DNA from: Actinomadura parmotrematis
GTDB taxonomy: Bacteria; Actinomycetota; Actinomycetes; Streptosporangiales; Streptosporangiaceae
Length of the DNA stretch: 64,000 bases
Direction: 5' to 3'
Assembly (NCBI RefSeq): GCF_019458805.1
Contig: NZ_JAIBOA010000003.1
Span: 186,001 to 250,000 of the forward strand
Below the pieces are notes generated by a model that saw nothing but the letters and a program-made list of their open reading frames with translations, was not told the origin of the DNA and ran no database searches. The position numbers and the translations under genes were made by a program. Shown one piece after another: positions 42,280 to 51,268 of the stretch. Each line of letters starts with the position of its first letter. The first letter of the stretch is position 1.

Positions 42280-44702
42280 CGAGCGGACCGGCGACGACGA
42301 GCGGGCCGGCGGCGCGCTGCGCCCAGCCCGACTGCACCGGCACCATCGCCGGCGGCTTCTGCGACCTGTGCGGCCTGGCGCCGCTCGCGCCCCTGCCCGT
42401 CGCACCCCTGCCCGTCGCACCCCCCGCCGTCGCACCGCAGCCCGTCGCGCCCCGCGAGTCGTCCCGCCTCGCCGCCCGCGTCCAGCCCGGCCTGACCGCC
42501 ACCCCCGCCGCCGGTTCGGCGGGCACGGGCGTCGGCAGCGCCGCGACGTCGCCCGCGCGGATCCCGGACGCCCCGCCGTCCGCCGCGTCCGGCGCCGGCG
42601 GCCCCACCACCGGCCGGACCGCCTCCTCCGGCGGCTCGACCGGCTCGCACCGGCGCGGCAAGCTCGGCGCCGGCCTCGTCGAGGTCCCGCCGGTGCCCTA
42701 CCGCGACCCCGCGCTCGCCGTCATGGCGCGCCCCGAGGTCCCCGAGAACCGCCGCATCTGCAGCCGCTGCGACGAGCCCGTCGGCCGCAGCCGCGAGGGC
42801 CGCCCCGGCCGCACCGAGGGCTTCTGCCGCACCTGCGGCCACCCCTTCTCCTTCACCCCGAAGCTGAAGCCCGGCGAGCGCGTCTCCGACCAGTACGAGG
42901 TGCTCGGCTGCCTCGCCCACGGCGGCCTCGGCTGGGTGTACCTGGCCCGCGACGCCAACGTCAGCGACCGCTGGGTCGTGCTGAAGGGCCTGCTGGACAC
43001 CCGCGACGCCGACTCGCTCGCCGCCGCGACCGCCGAGCGCGCCTTCCTCGCCGAGGTCGAGCACCCCAACATCGTCAAGATCTACAACTTCGTGCGGCAC
43101 GGCGGGTCCGGCTACATCGTCATGGAGTACGTCGGCGGCGAGTCGCTGAAGGACATCCTGGTGCGGCGCCGCGACGCCGAGGGCGACGACGCCGCGCTGC
43201 CCCTCGGCCAGGTCATCGCCTACGGCCTGGAGGTGCTGCAGGCGCTCGGCTACCTGCACGGCCTCGGGCTGCTGTACTGCGACTTCAAGCCCGACAACGC
43301 CATCCAGTCCGAGGAGCAGCTGAAGCTCATCGACCTCGGCGGGGTGCGCCGCGCGTTCGACGCGAGCAGCCCCATCTTCGGGACGCCCGGCTACCAGGCG
43401 CCCGAGATCGCCGCGCAGGGCCCGTCGGTCACCTCCGACCTGTACACCGTCGGCCGCACCCTCGCGGTGCTGAGCTTCCCGTTCCGCGGCTACGCCGGCC
43501 GGCACAGCCGCAGCCTGCCGCCGCGCGGCGAGGTGCCGCTGCTGCAGCGCTACGAGTCCTACCACCGGCTGCTGCGCCGCGCGACGCACGGCGACCCGGC
43601 CCGCCGCTTCCAGTCGGCCGCCGAGATGGCCGAGCAGCTCACCGGCGTCCTCCGCGAGGTGCTGTCGGCCGAGGACGGGAGGTCGCGGTCCGCGCCGTCG
43701 CCGGTGTTCGGGCCCGAGCAGTCGTCGGCCGGCACCGAGACCGTCCCCGCGGCGGAGGGCGGGGACGGCGGCCGGGTGCTGGTGCCGCTGGACCCGGCCG
43801 CCGCCGCCGCGGCGCTGCCCGTCCCGCTCGTCTACGAGGGCGACCCGGCCGCCGCGTTCCTGCGCGGCCTGTCGGCCCGCGACCCCCGCGACCTCGCGGG
43901 CGCCCTCGCCGCCGCGCCGGTGTCGTCGACGGAGGTGCGGCTCGCGCTCGCCCGCGCCACCGTCGAGCTCGGCGAGCACGGCCGCGCCGACGCGCTCCTG
44001 GACGACCTGGCCCGCGACTGCCCGGACGACTGGCGCGTCGACTGGTACCGGGGCGTGCGGGCCCTCGCCGCCGGGGACGGCGAGACCGCCGCCCGCACCT
44101 TCGACGACCTGTACGACCTCATGCCGGGCGAGACCGCCCCGAAGCTCGCGCTGGCGTTCGCGCTGGAAGTCCGCGGCCGCACCGGCGACGCCGAGCACTA
44201 CTACCAGGCGGTGTGGCGCACCGACGAGACGTTCGTCAGCGCCGCGTTCGGCCTGGCCCGCGCCCGCCTCGCCGCCGGCGACCCCGCCGCCGCCGAGCGC
44301 GTCCTCGACGAGGTCCCGCGCATCTCCGCCCACTACGTCGCCGCGCAGCTCGCCGCCGTCGCCACCGCCGTCCGCACGCGCGGCGCCGCCGATCTCGACG
44401 CCGCCCTGCTCACCGGCGCGGGGCGCCGCCTGGAGCGGCTGCCCCTGGACACCGAGCGCCGCGCCCGGTTCGCCGCCGAGATCCTGGAGGCCGCCCTCGG
44501 CTGGCTCCGCGCGGACGGCGCCGCGACCGCGCGCGCGGACGAGGGCGCCGCGTCGCTCCTCGGCGTCCCCCTCACCGAGCCCGCGCTCCGCCGCCGCCTG
44601 GAGCGCACCTACCGGTCGCTGGCCAAGCTCGCCGGCACCTACGGCGAGCGCCACGCGATGGTCCGCCGCGCCAACGCCGTCCGCCCCCGCACCCTCTTCT
44701 GA
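42276..44702 (+). CDS. pknG: PknG-type Ser/Thr protein kinase with rubredoxin-like and TPR domains
   Basis: This 808-residue cytoplasmic kinase has Cys15/20/29/32, which form an extra N-terminal zinc ribbon not usual in mycobacterial PknG. A Pro/Ala linker precedes CSRCDEPVG and CRTCGHPF (Cys162/165/184/187), the rubredoxin-like metal site typical of PknG. The kinase domain spans about 205-460: HGGLGWVYLA loop, catalytic Lys in VVLKG (237), CDFKPDN (Asp336) and LIDLGG in place of DFG, as in PknG. TPR-like helices fill the rest (AAAFLRGLSARDPRDLAGAL, YYQAVWRTDETFVSAAFGL). PknG controls glutamate/2-oxoglutarate metabolism through FHA proteins. Confidence 0.93.
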   Translation: MTSGPATTSGPAARCAQPDCTGTIAGGFCDLCGLAPLAPLPVAPLPVAPPAVAPQPVAPRESSRLAARVQPGLTATPAAGSAGTGVGSAATSPARIPDAPPSAASGAGGPTTGRTASSGGSTGSHRRGKLGAGLVEVPPVPYRDPALAVMARPEVPENRRICSRCDEPVGRSREGRPGRTEGFCRTCGHPFSFTPKLKPGERVSDQYEVLGCLAHGGLGWVYLARDANVSDRWVVLKGLLDTRDADSLAAATAERAFLAEVEHPNIVKIYNFVRHGGSGYIVMEYVGGESLKDILVRRRDAEGDDAALPLGQVIAYGLEVLQALGYLHGLGLLYCDFKPDNAIQSEEQLKLIDLGGVRRAFDASSPIFGTPGYQAPEIAAQGPSVTSDLYTVGRTLAVLSFPFRGYAGRHSRSLPPRGEVPLLQRYESYHRLLRRATHGDPARRFQSAAEMAEQLTGVLREVLSAEDGRSRSAPSPVFGPEQSSAGTETVPAAEGGDGGRVLVPLDPAAAAAALPVPLVYEGDPAAAFLRGLSARDPRDLAGALAAAPVSSTEVRLALARATVELGEHGRADALLDDLARDCPDDWRVDWYRGVRALAAGDGETAARTFDDLYDLMPGETAPKLALAFALEVRGRTGDAEHYYQAVWRTDETFVSAAFGLARARLAAGDPAAAERVLDEVPRISAHYVAAQLAAVATAVRTRGAADLDAALLTGAGRRLERLPLDTERRARFAAEILEAALGWLRADGAATARADEGAASLLGVPLTEPALRRRLERTYRSLAKLAGTYGERHAMVRRANAVRPRTLF

Positions 44703-44750
44703 CCCCCGACCATGCCCGCCCTGACATGCCCGCCCCAGGGAGCAGCGCAG

Positions 44751-46091
44751 ATGAGCGACCTTCCCGAGTTCACCGTCGACGTCGACCAGAACCCCTACCT
44801 GCCGGCGGGGGGCCGGGAGATGCACGCCGTCGTCACCGTCCGGTCGCGCGGCGCGGGCGGCGCCGCGCCCGGCCCCGCCGCCGGCGCCGTCGAGATCGTC
44901 ATCGTGGACGCCTCCGGGTCGATGGGGTACGGCGGCCGGCTGCCCGCCGCCGTCCGCGCCGCCGAGGCCGCCGTCGGGGCCCTCCGCGACGGCGTCCGGT
45001 TCGCCGTCATCGCCGGCGCCACCCGGCCCACGATGGTCTACCCGCGCGAGCGGACCCTCGCCGAGGCGGGCCCCGCGACGCGCCGCGCCGCCGCCGAGGC
45101 CGTCGGGAAGCTCGACGCCTACGGCGGCACCGCCATCGGGTCGTGGCTGCGGCTCGCCGCCGACCTCGCCAAGGAGCACGCCGGCGCCGTCCGCCACACC
45201 ATCCTGCTCACCGACGGCAAGAACCAGCACGAGGACGCCGCCGCCCTCGACGCCGCCCTGGAGTACTGCGCGGGCGCGTTCGTCTGCGACGCCCTCGGCG
45301 TCGGCACCGACTGGGAGGTCGCGGAACTCCGCAAGATCTCCACCGCGCTGCTCGGCGGGTTCCTGGACGTCCCCGAGCCGGCCGGTCTCGCGGCGCGCTT
45401 CCGCGACCTCGCCGAGGACGCCATGGGCAAGGAGGTCGCCGACGTGCGGCTGCGGGTCTGGACGCCGCAGCACGCCGAGCTGGTGTTCCTGAAGCAGATG
45501 GTCCCGGCCGTCGACGACCTCACCGGCCGCCGCGACCCGTCCGGCCCCCGCACCGGCGACTACCCGCTCGGCTCCTGGGGCACCGAGGACCGCGAGTACC
45601 ACCTCTGCGTGAGGGTGCGGCCCGGCGACGTCGGCCGCCAGATGCGGGCGGCGTGGGTGAAGCTCCTCGCCCCCGACGGCACCGAGCTCGCCGCCGGCGA
45701 CGTCCTCGCCGAATGGACCGAGGACGAGGCCAAGTCCACCCGCATCAGCGCCCGCGTCGCCCACCACACCGGGCAGTCCGAGCTCGCCGACGCCATCCGG
45801 GAGGGGCTGGAGGCGCGCCGCCTCGGCGACGAGGACGCCGCCACCGCCCGCCTCGGCCGCGCCGTCGTCCTCGCCCGGCGGGTCGGCAACGACCGGATCG
45901 CCGGGCTCCTCGACCGCGTCGTCGACGTCATCGACGCCGAGTCCGGCACCGTCCGGCTGAAGAAGGGCGTCAGCAAGGCCGACGAGATCTCCCTCGACAC
46001 CCGCTCGGTCCGCACCGTCCGGACCCGGCCGGGCGCCCCCGGCGACCCCGCCGGCGAGCCCGCCGACGACCGCGACGAGGAGGGGGAGTGA
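44751..46091 (+). CDS. von Willebrand A-domain protein in the PknG cluster
   Basis: This 446-residue VWA protein has an intact MIDAS: DASGSMG (near residue 55), the Thr in YGGTAIGSWL and the Asp in LLTDGKNQHED. A VWA-associated beta domain (DVRLRVWTPQHAELVFLKQM) and helical C-terminus (AATARLGRAVVLARRVGND) follow. Soluble, with no signal peptide. ATG 44751 has AGGGAG upstream; a GTG/ATG 39 bp earlier is less likely. Its stop overlaps the FHA gene start. It may be a metal-dependent adaptor for the kinase module. Confidence 0.9.
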   Translation: MSDLPEFTVDVDQNPYLPAGGREMHAVVTVRSRGAGGAAPGPAAGAVEIVIVDASGSMGYGGRLPAAVRAAEAAVGALRDGVRFAVIAGATRPTMVYPRERTLAEAGPATRRAAAEAVGKLDAYGGTAIGSWLRLAADLAKEHAGAVRHTILLTDGKNQHEDAAALDAALEYCAGAFVCDALGVGTDWEVAELRKISTALLGGFLDVPEPAGLAARFRDLAEDAMGKEVADVRLRVWTPQHAELVFLKQMVPAVDDLTGRRDPSGPRTGDYPLGSWGTEDREYHLCVRVRPGDVGRQMRAAWVKLLAPDGTELAAGDVLAEWTEDEAKSTRISARVAHHTGQSELADAIREGLEARRLGDEDAATARLGRAVVLARRVGNDRIAGLLDRVVDVIDAESGTVRLKKGVSKADEISLDTRSVRTVRTRPGAPGDPAGEPADDRDEEGE

Positions 46092-46822
46092 CGGTGGCGA
46101 CCTGCCCGAACGGCCACACTTCCGAGTCCGCCGACTACTGCGATGTATGCGGCGACCTCATGGACGGCGCCGTCCCCGCCGACCTCGACGCCGCCGCGCC
46201 CGCCCTCGCGCCCGCCGGCGGCGAGGAGCCCGTCCGGTGCCCGATCTGCGGCACGCCCCGCGCCGGCCGGTTCTGCGAGGAGGACGGCCACGACTTCGCG
46301 ACCGCCGGCGGCCAGGCGACCCACCCGCACCGGCGCGGCGGCCGCCGCGAAGCCGCCGGCCCCGACCCGATGGAGACGACGCCGCCCGAGCCCGCACCGC
46401 TGCCCGGCTGGTCGGTGCTGATCTCCGCCGACGCCGCCTACCACGCCCGCGTCCTCGCCCAGGAGGGCCCCGACTCGGGCGGCCTGCGGTTCCCCCGGCA
46501 CTTCCCGCGGCGCCGCGTGCCGCTGCTCGGCGACAAGGTCCGCATCGGCCGCCGCTCGGTCGCCCGCGGCCTGCTCCCCGAGATCGACCTGTCGGTGCCG
46601 CCCGAGGACCCCGGCGTCTCCCACACCCACGCCCTGCTCGTCGCCACCCCCGAGGGCGGCTGGACGCTCGTCGACCCCGGCTCCACCAACGGCACCACCC
46701 TGAACGGCGCCGACGACCCGGTCCCGCCCGGCACGCCCGTCCCCGTCGGCGACGGCGACCGCATCCACGTCGGCGCCTGGACCACCCTCACCCTCCAGCA
46801 CCGCGGCGGGAGCCGGCCGTGA
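46088..46822 (+). CDS. zinc-ribbon and FHA-domain protein, candidate PknG substrate
   Basis: The 244-residue protein has two CxxC-type zinc ribbons (CPNGHTSESADYCDVCG, CPICGTPRAGRFCEEDG), then a linker containing METTPPEP at residues 95-102, then an FHA domain (KVRIGRRS, SHTHALL, DPGSTNGTTLNG). In GarA/OdhI the PknG target threonine lies in an ETT motif just before the FHA domain; the ETT here is in the same place. Start GTG 46088 overlaps the VWA stop, and the stop overlaps the next start. I infer it is a phosphorylation-controlled switch protein read by GlnX/PknG signalling. Confidence 0.9.
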   Translation: MTVATCPNGHTSESADYCDVCGDLMDGAVPADLDAAAPALAPAGGEEPVRCPICGTPRAGRFCEEDGHDFATAGGQATHPHRRGGRREAAGPDPMETTPPEPAPLPGWSVLISADAAYHARVLAQEGPDSGGLRFPRHFPRRRVPLLGDKVRIGRRSVARGLLPEIDLSVPPEDPGVSHTHALLVATPEGGWTLVDPGSTNGTTLNGADDPVPPGTPVPVGDGDRIHVGAWTTLTLQHRGGSRP

Positions 46823-48318
46823 CGACCACCCCGACGACCGCCCCGGCGACCGCCCCGGCGACCAGCCAGGCCCCGCCCGCCCGCCGCCGCGGCCGCCTCC
46901 GCACCTTCGCGCGCGGCCACTGGCTGAAGACCGTCCCCGGCCGCATCCGCGCCTGCGCCGCGCTGCTCCTCGCCCTGCTCGCGCTGCTCGCCGCCGTCCT
47001 CACCGCCGCCCTCGACAACGCCCGCGACGGCGTTCAGACGATCGGCCACGACGCCGGCCCGCAGGTCGTCGCGACCGGCAAGCTGTACTTCGCGCTCAGC
47101 GACATGGACGCCCAGGTCGCCGACATCCTCCTCATCGGCCGCGAGCAGTCCCTCGGCATCGGCCGGCAGGGCTCGCTGCGCCGCTACGAGCAGCGCCGCC
47201 ACGAGGCCGGCCTCGCCGCCGTGCAGGCCGCGCAGCTCGCCGGCCACGACCCGAAGCGCCAGCGCACCGTCCAGGACGTCCTCGACGGCCTCGGCCGCTA
47301 CCAGCAGCTCGTCGGCCGCGCGCTGCTGCTGAACGACCAGTCCGACCACCCCGCCGGGGAGGCCGGCGCCGACGTCCTGAAGATCTACCGCGACGCCACC
47401 GACCTCATGCGGCTCGAACTGCTGCCGAAGGCCTACAACCTCACCCTGGACAGCGGCGCCGTCGTCCGCGAGTCCTACGAGAGCAAGCGCGCCGCCGTCA
47501 TGACCGGCCGCGCCTGGGTGGTCCTCACCGGCGTCCTCGCCCTCGCCGGGCTGCTCCTCGTCCAGCTCTACCTGGCCCGCGAGTTCCGGCGCCTCGCCAG
47601 CCCCGGCCTCGCCCTCGCCGCGCTCGCCGCCGTCGCCGTCGTCATCGCCGCGTTCGCGCAGCTCACCGCGCAGGCCGGGCACCTGCGCGACGCCAAGGAC
47701 GACGGGTTCGACTCGGTGCTCGCGCTCTGGCGGGCCCGCGCCATCAGCCACAGCGCGTTCGCCGACGAGTCCCGCTACCTGCTGGACCCCGAGCGCGCCG
47801 ACACCTACGAGCAGGTCTACCTCGACAAGTCCCTGTCGGTGCTCTACGTCGAGCCCGGCCCCGGCCGGCCCGTCAACCTCGGCACCTACTACACCGCGCT
47901 CGGCACCGCCCTGTCCGGCTACCGGCCCGGCCGCGGCGGCTTCCTCGGCTTCTTCGGCGACGAGGACCGCCGCGCGGGCGGCGGCACCGGCCGGGACGCC
48001 CTCACCCGCACCCTGCGCGCCTACGCCGCCGTCCAGGACAACGACCGGACGCTCCGCGCGCTCGCCACCGGCGGCGACCGCGCCGGCGCGATCCGGCTCC
48101 GCATGGGCACCGGCGCCAACGGCGCCATCAGCGCCTTCGACGCCTACGACCGCGGCGTCGACGCGCTCATCGCCACCCACGCGCGGGCCTTCGACGACGC
48201 CATCGCGGGCGCCGACGGCGGCCTGCGCGGCTGGCGCTGGACGCCGCTCGGCGCCGCCCTCGCCATCGCCGCCCTGATGTTCGCCGGCCTGCGCCCCCGC
48301 CTCGCCGAATTCCGCTGA
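46819..48318 (+). CDS. glnX: GlnX-like four-helix membrane sensor protein
   Basis: This 499-residue membrane protein has four hydrophobic helices: about 43-64 (ACAALLLALLALLAAVLTAAL), about 235-255, about 262-285 (LALAALAAVAVVIAAFAQL) and about 472-490, flanking two large extracytoplasmic loops with helical content (DMDAQVADILLIGREQSLGI; DGFDSVLALWRARAISHSAF). This matches GlnX, which in mycobacteria and corynebacteria passes the state of the GlnH amino-acid binding lipoprotein to PknG. GTG 46819 overlaps the FHA stop by 4 bases. glnH follows 25 bp later. Confidence 0.85.
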   Translation: MTTTPTTAPATAPATSQAPPARRRGRLRTFARGHWLKTVPGRIRACAALLLALLALLAAVLTAALDNARDGVQTIGHDAGPQVVATGKLYFALSDMDAQVADILLIGREQSLGIGRQGSLRRYEQRRHEAGLAAVQAAQLAGHDPKRQRTVQDVLDGLGRYQQLVGRALLLNDQSDHPAGEAGADVLKIYRDATDLMRLELLPKAYNLTLDSGAVVRESYESKRAAVMTGRAWVVLTGVLALAGLLLVQLYLAREFRRLASPGLALAALAAVAVVIAAFAQLTAQAGHLRDAKDDGFDSVLALWRARAISHSAFADESRYLLDPERADTYEQVYLDKSLSVLYVEPGPGRPVNLGTYYTALGTALSGYRPGRGGFLGFFGDEDRRAGGGTGRDALTRTLRAYAAVQDNDRTLRALATGGDRAGAIRLRMGTGANGAISAFDAYDRGVDALIATHARAFDDAIAGADGGLRGWRWTPLGAALAIAALMFAGLRPRLAEFR

Positions 48319-48343
48319 CCCGAGCCGACCCGAGGAGCCCCCC

Positions 48344-49174
48344 ATGCGCGCCACCCGCGCCGCCGCCGCGGCGATGCTGCTCGCGCTGTCCGGCGCGTCC
48401 GGCTGCGCCCTGGACGCCGGCGCCGACTCCGGCTCGATCACGCACCGCCGGTCCCTCGCCATCGGCGTCAAGGGCGACCAGCCCGGCCTCGGCCTCAAGG
48501 GCCGCGACGGCCGCTACCAGGGCTTCGACGTGGACGTCGCGACCTACGTCGCCGGGCGCCTCGGCGTCCCGCCCGGCCGCATCACCTTCCGCACCACCCC
48601 GTCGTCGCAGCGCGAGGACGCGCTGCGCGAGCGGGACGTGGACCTGGTCTTCGCGACCTACTCCATCACCGCCAAGCGCAAGACCCAGGTCACCTTCGGC
48701 GGCCCCTACTACGTCGCCCACCAGGACACCCTCGTCCGCTCCGGCGCCACCGGCATCAACGCCGTCCGCGACCTGCGCGGCAAGCGGATCTGCGCCGTGA
48801 ACGGCTCCAACTCCTGGCGCCGCGTCACCGACGAACGCAAGATCGCCGCGCGGCCGGTGCCGGTGCCGGACTACCGGGCCTGCATGACGCTGCTCGCCTC
48901 CGGCGGCATCGACGCCGTCTCCACCGACGACCTCATCCTCGCCGGGTTCGCCGCCCAGACCGGCGGCGGCGTCCGGCTGCTGAACGCGCCGTTCACCGAC
49001 GAGAAGTACGGCGTCGGGCTCCGCAAGGGCGACCTCGCCGGCTGCGAGGCCGTCAACCGCGCCCTCACCGAGATGTACCAGGACGGCACCGCCGGGCGGC
49101 TGCTGAAGAAGTGGTTCGCCACCTCCGGCGTCAGCTACACCACCAGCGTCCCCCAGTTCGAAGGCTGCTCGTGA
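48344..49174 (+). CDS. glnH: GlnH-like amino-acid binding lipoprotein
   Basis: This 276-residue precursor has a lipobox around LSGASGC (Cys21) and is anchored outside the membrane. The mature protein is a family 3 solute-binding protein: LAIGVKGDQPGLG, YQGFDVDVATYVAGRLG, DLVFATYSIT and ICAVNGSNSWRR are the standard segments. In mycobacteria this protein binds Asp/Glu-type amino acids and signals through GlnX to PknG. No ABC permease genes accompany it here, which supports a sensing role. Last gene of the cluster; a convergent STAS gene follows. Confidence 0.9.
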   Translation: MRATRAAAAAMLLALSGASGCALDAGADSGSITHRRSLAIGVKGDQPGLGLKGRDGRYQGFDVDVATYVAGRLGVPPGRITFRTTPSSQREDALRERDVDLVFATYSITAKRKTQVTFGGPYYVAHQDTLVRSGATGINAVRDLRGKRICAVNGSNSWRRVTDERKIAARPVPVPDYRACMTLLASGGIDAVSTDDLILAGFAAQTGGGVRLLNAPFTDEKYGVGLRKGDLAGCEAVNRALTEMYQDGTAGRLLKKWFATSGVSYTTSVPQFEGCS

Positions 49175-49184
49175 GCGCGGGGGG

Positions 49185-49529
49185 TCAGTTCGAGCCGAGG
49201 GAGCCGAGGGCCTCCCGCAGCGTCTCGTAGACCGGGACGTACCGGTCCATCCCGGTGATGCGGAAGACGCGCCGGACGCGCGGCGGCAGCGCCACCAGCG
49301 CCATCGGGGTGTCCCGCTCGGCGGACCGCCGGCCCGCGACGACGATCGCGTTGAGGCCGGTGGAGTCGCAGAACGTCACCTGCCGCATGTCGACGATCAT
49401 CGGGCGGCCGGAGTCCAGCACGCCCAGCATCGACTCCTCGAACACCGGCCGGGAGACCAGGTCGATGTCCCCCCGCACCCGGACCAGGGTGCAGCCGCCG
49501 TGGTGCAGCAGGTCGATCTCGAAGTCCAC
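49185..49529 (-). CDS. STAS-domain anti-sigma factor antagonist
   Basis: This 114-residue STAS protein has TFCDSTGLNAIVVAG, which contains the phosphorylatable Ser of anti-anti-sigma factors (DSTGLN). Such proteins release a sigma factor by binding an anti-sigma kinase when unphosphorylated; the partner is not in this window. GTG 49529 follows GAGGTGATCC. Convergent with glnH, 10 bp apart. Confidence 0.9.
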   Translation of the reverse strand: MDFEIDLLHHGGCTLVRVRGDIDLVSRPVFEESMLGVLDSGRPMIVDMRQVTFCDSTGLNAIVVAGRRSAERDTPMALVALPPRVRRVFRITGMDRYVPVYETLREALGSLGSN

Positions 49530-49852
49530 GGATCACCTCACGCCCCGAAGCCCGCGCCAGCGCCTCCTCCAGCATCGCCCGGCCCCGGCGCCCTGCCAAG
49601 CGCCCCGGGGGCGCCCGGCACGGAAGTGCTACCCGGCGGTAATGGCAGAAAAGGCTACCGGACGGAAACTTACTAATCGGTAAGGAATGGCTCCGGGATT
49701 GGACCACCCGTCCAGTTGCGGCGTTCCGGCCGCTTTCGCCGACGGCGCCCTGACGTGCGCGGACGCGCTGATATCAGGGACCTCGCGGGCGCCGCGGCCG
49801 GCGCTCGCGCGCACTGCGGTTAAAGTTGGCGTTGCCGAATTCTGGAGGCTGG
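49530..49852. other. intergenic stretch upstream of the acyltransferase and STAS genes
   Basis: About 320 bp without an ORF of coding character. It holds the divergent promoters of the STAS and acyltransferase genes and an AT-richer patch near 49640-49685 (AAACTTACTAATCGGTAAGGA). Confidence 0.4.
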
Positions 49853-50527
49853 GTGTTCTACACGTTCATGTCCCGCGTCGTCGCGCCGATCCTGCGGCTG
49901 CTTTTCCGGCCGCGGATCGAGGGGCTCGAGAACGTCCCCCTCTACGGGCCGCTCATCGTGGCCAGCAACCACCTGTCGTTCATCGACAGCTTCATCATCC
50001 CGCTGTCGGTGCCGCGCCCGGTCACCTACATCGCCAAGGCCGAGTACTTCGAGGGCGGCGGCCTGAAGGGGCGCTTCGTCCGCTGGTTCATGACGACGCT
50101 CGGGCACGTGCCGGTGCAGCGCGGCGCGCAGCGCTCGGCCATGGGCGCGCTGGAGCAGGCCGTCGGCATCCTCGACAACGGCGGCGCCTTCGCCATCTAC
50201 CCCGAGGGCACCCGCTCGCGCGACGGCCGCCTCTACCGGGGCCGCACCGGCGTCGGCTGGCTGGTGCTCGCCTCCGGCGCCCGGGTGCTGCCCGTCGGGC
50301 TCCAGGGCACCGAGCGGATCCAGCCGATCGGCGCCGGCCGCCCCCGCTTCCTCGGCCCCCGCCCGACCGTGCGGATCGGCCCGCCCATGGACTTCGCGCA
50401 CCTGCGCGACCTGCCGCCCGCCAAGGCCCGCCGCGCCGTCACCGACGAGATCGTCGAGACCATCGGCACGCTGTCCGGGCAGGACTTCGCCGGCTCCTAC
50501 AACGAGCGCGCCGACACCGGGGCCTGA
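49853..50527 (+). CDS. 1-acyl-glycerol-3-phosphate acyltransferase (PlsC family)
   Basis: This 224-residue PlsC-type enzyme transfers an acyl chain to lysophosphatidic acid in phospholipid synthesis. NHLSFID (motif I, near residue 41) and YPEGTRS (motif III) are intact, and GHVPVQRG corresponds to the second motif. The N-terminal helix is amphipathic rather than a signal. GTG 49853 is chosen because GGAGG (49844-49848) precedes it; a GTG at 49826 would add nine residues but has no good RBS. Confidence 0.92.
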   Translation: MFYTFMSRVVAPILRLLFRPRIEGLENVPLYGPLIVASNHLSFIDSFIIPLSVPRPVTYIAKAEYFEGGGLKGRFVRWFMTTLGHVPVQRGAQRSAMGALEQAVGILDNGGAFAIYPEGTRSRDGRLYRGRTGVGWLVLASGARVLPVGLQGTERIQPIGAGRPRFLGPRPTVRIGPPMDFAHLRDLPPAKARRAVTDEIVETIGTLSGQDFAGSYNERADTGA

Positions 50528-50562
50528 CCCCGGCGCCGGCGCGCCCGCCGTTCCCGCCCGCG

Positions 50563-51132
50563 TCAGACGTTCGGGACGTCGCGGTCCTTGATGTTCACGC
50601 CCGCCTGGCTCGCCTGCGACTTCAGCGCGTCCAGCGCCCCGCCGACCGCGCCGATCTCGCTCGGGTCCACGTCGCCCGACTTGAGCTTGCCGGTCAGCTG
50701 GCTGATCTTGTTCCAGGCGGCGTCCAGCGGCTGCTTCAGGGCCTTGCAGAGCGTCGGGTCGGCGTTCACCATCTTGCGCCCGGCGTTCAGCCGGTTCAGC
50801 GCGAACGCGCCCGCCGCGGCCGCCTTGACGATCGCCTTCGTGCGGCCGTCCGCGCCGCTCTTGAACGTGCCGGCCTGGTAGGGCTTGTAGATCCAGCGGT
50901 GGAAGGCGCCGAAGGCGAGGCCGGCGTCCGCGACGAAGCGCGTCTTCGCCAGCTTGGCGGTCGCCTCGCTCGGGCACGCCGCCGGCGACGCCGAACCGGA
51001 CGCCGTCCCCGACGCCGCCACCGCGGACCCGGTGTTGCCGACCGGCGCGGCGTCCTTGCTCCCGCCCCCGCAGGCCCCGGCGCCGACCAGGGTCGCCAGC
51101 AGCACCGGCAGCACGATGATCTTTCTGAGCAT
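50563..51132 (-). CDS. lipoprotein, unknown function
   Basis: This 189-residue precursor has a lipobox in LVGAGAC (Cys21). The mature part starts with a Ser/Ala/Gly linker and then forms helices (TRFVADAGLAFGAFHRWIYK, GRTKAIVKAAAAGAFALN, LCKALKQPLDAAWNKISQL) with two Cys residues. It resembles actinomycete surface lipoproteins without known role. ATG 51132 follows a reasonable upstream region. Divergent from the lipoprotein gene at 51269 and convergent with the acyltransferase. Confidence 0.8.
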   Translation of the reverse strand: MLRKIIVLPVLLATLVGAGACGGGSKDAAPVGNTGSAVAASGTASGSASPAACPSEATAKLAKTRFVADAGLAFGAFHRWIYKPYQAGTFKSGADGRTKAIVKAAAAGAFALNRLNAGRKMVNADPTLCKALKQPLDAAWNKISQLTGKLKSGDVDPSEIGAVGGALDALKSQASQAGVNIKDRDVPNV

Positions 51133-51268
51133 GTTCGTCCCCCGACGAGTCCTTGTGTGCGCGCGCCCCCGCGCGCGCACACCGGCACTCGTACCCAGGT
51201 CGGGACGAATTCGTTCATGGTCGGCGTGTCGCCGTCCCGCCCGCGCGGCCGCCCGTAGGGTCGCGGGC

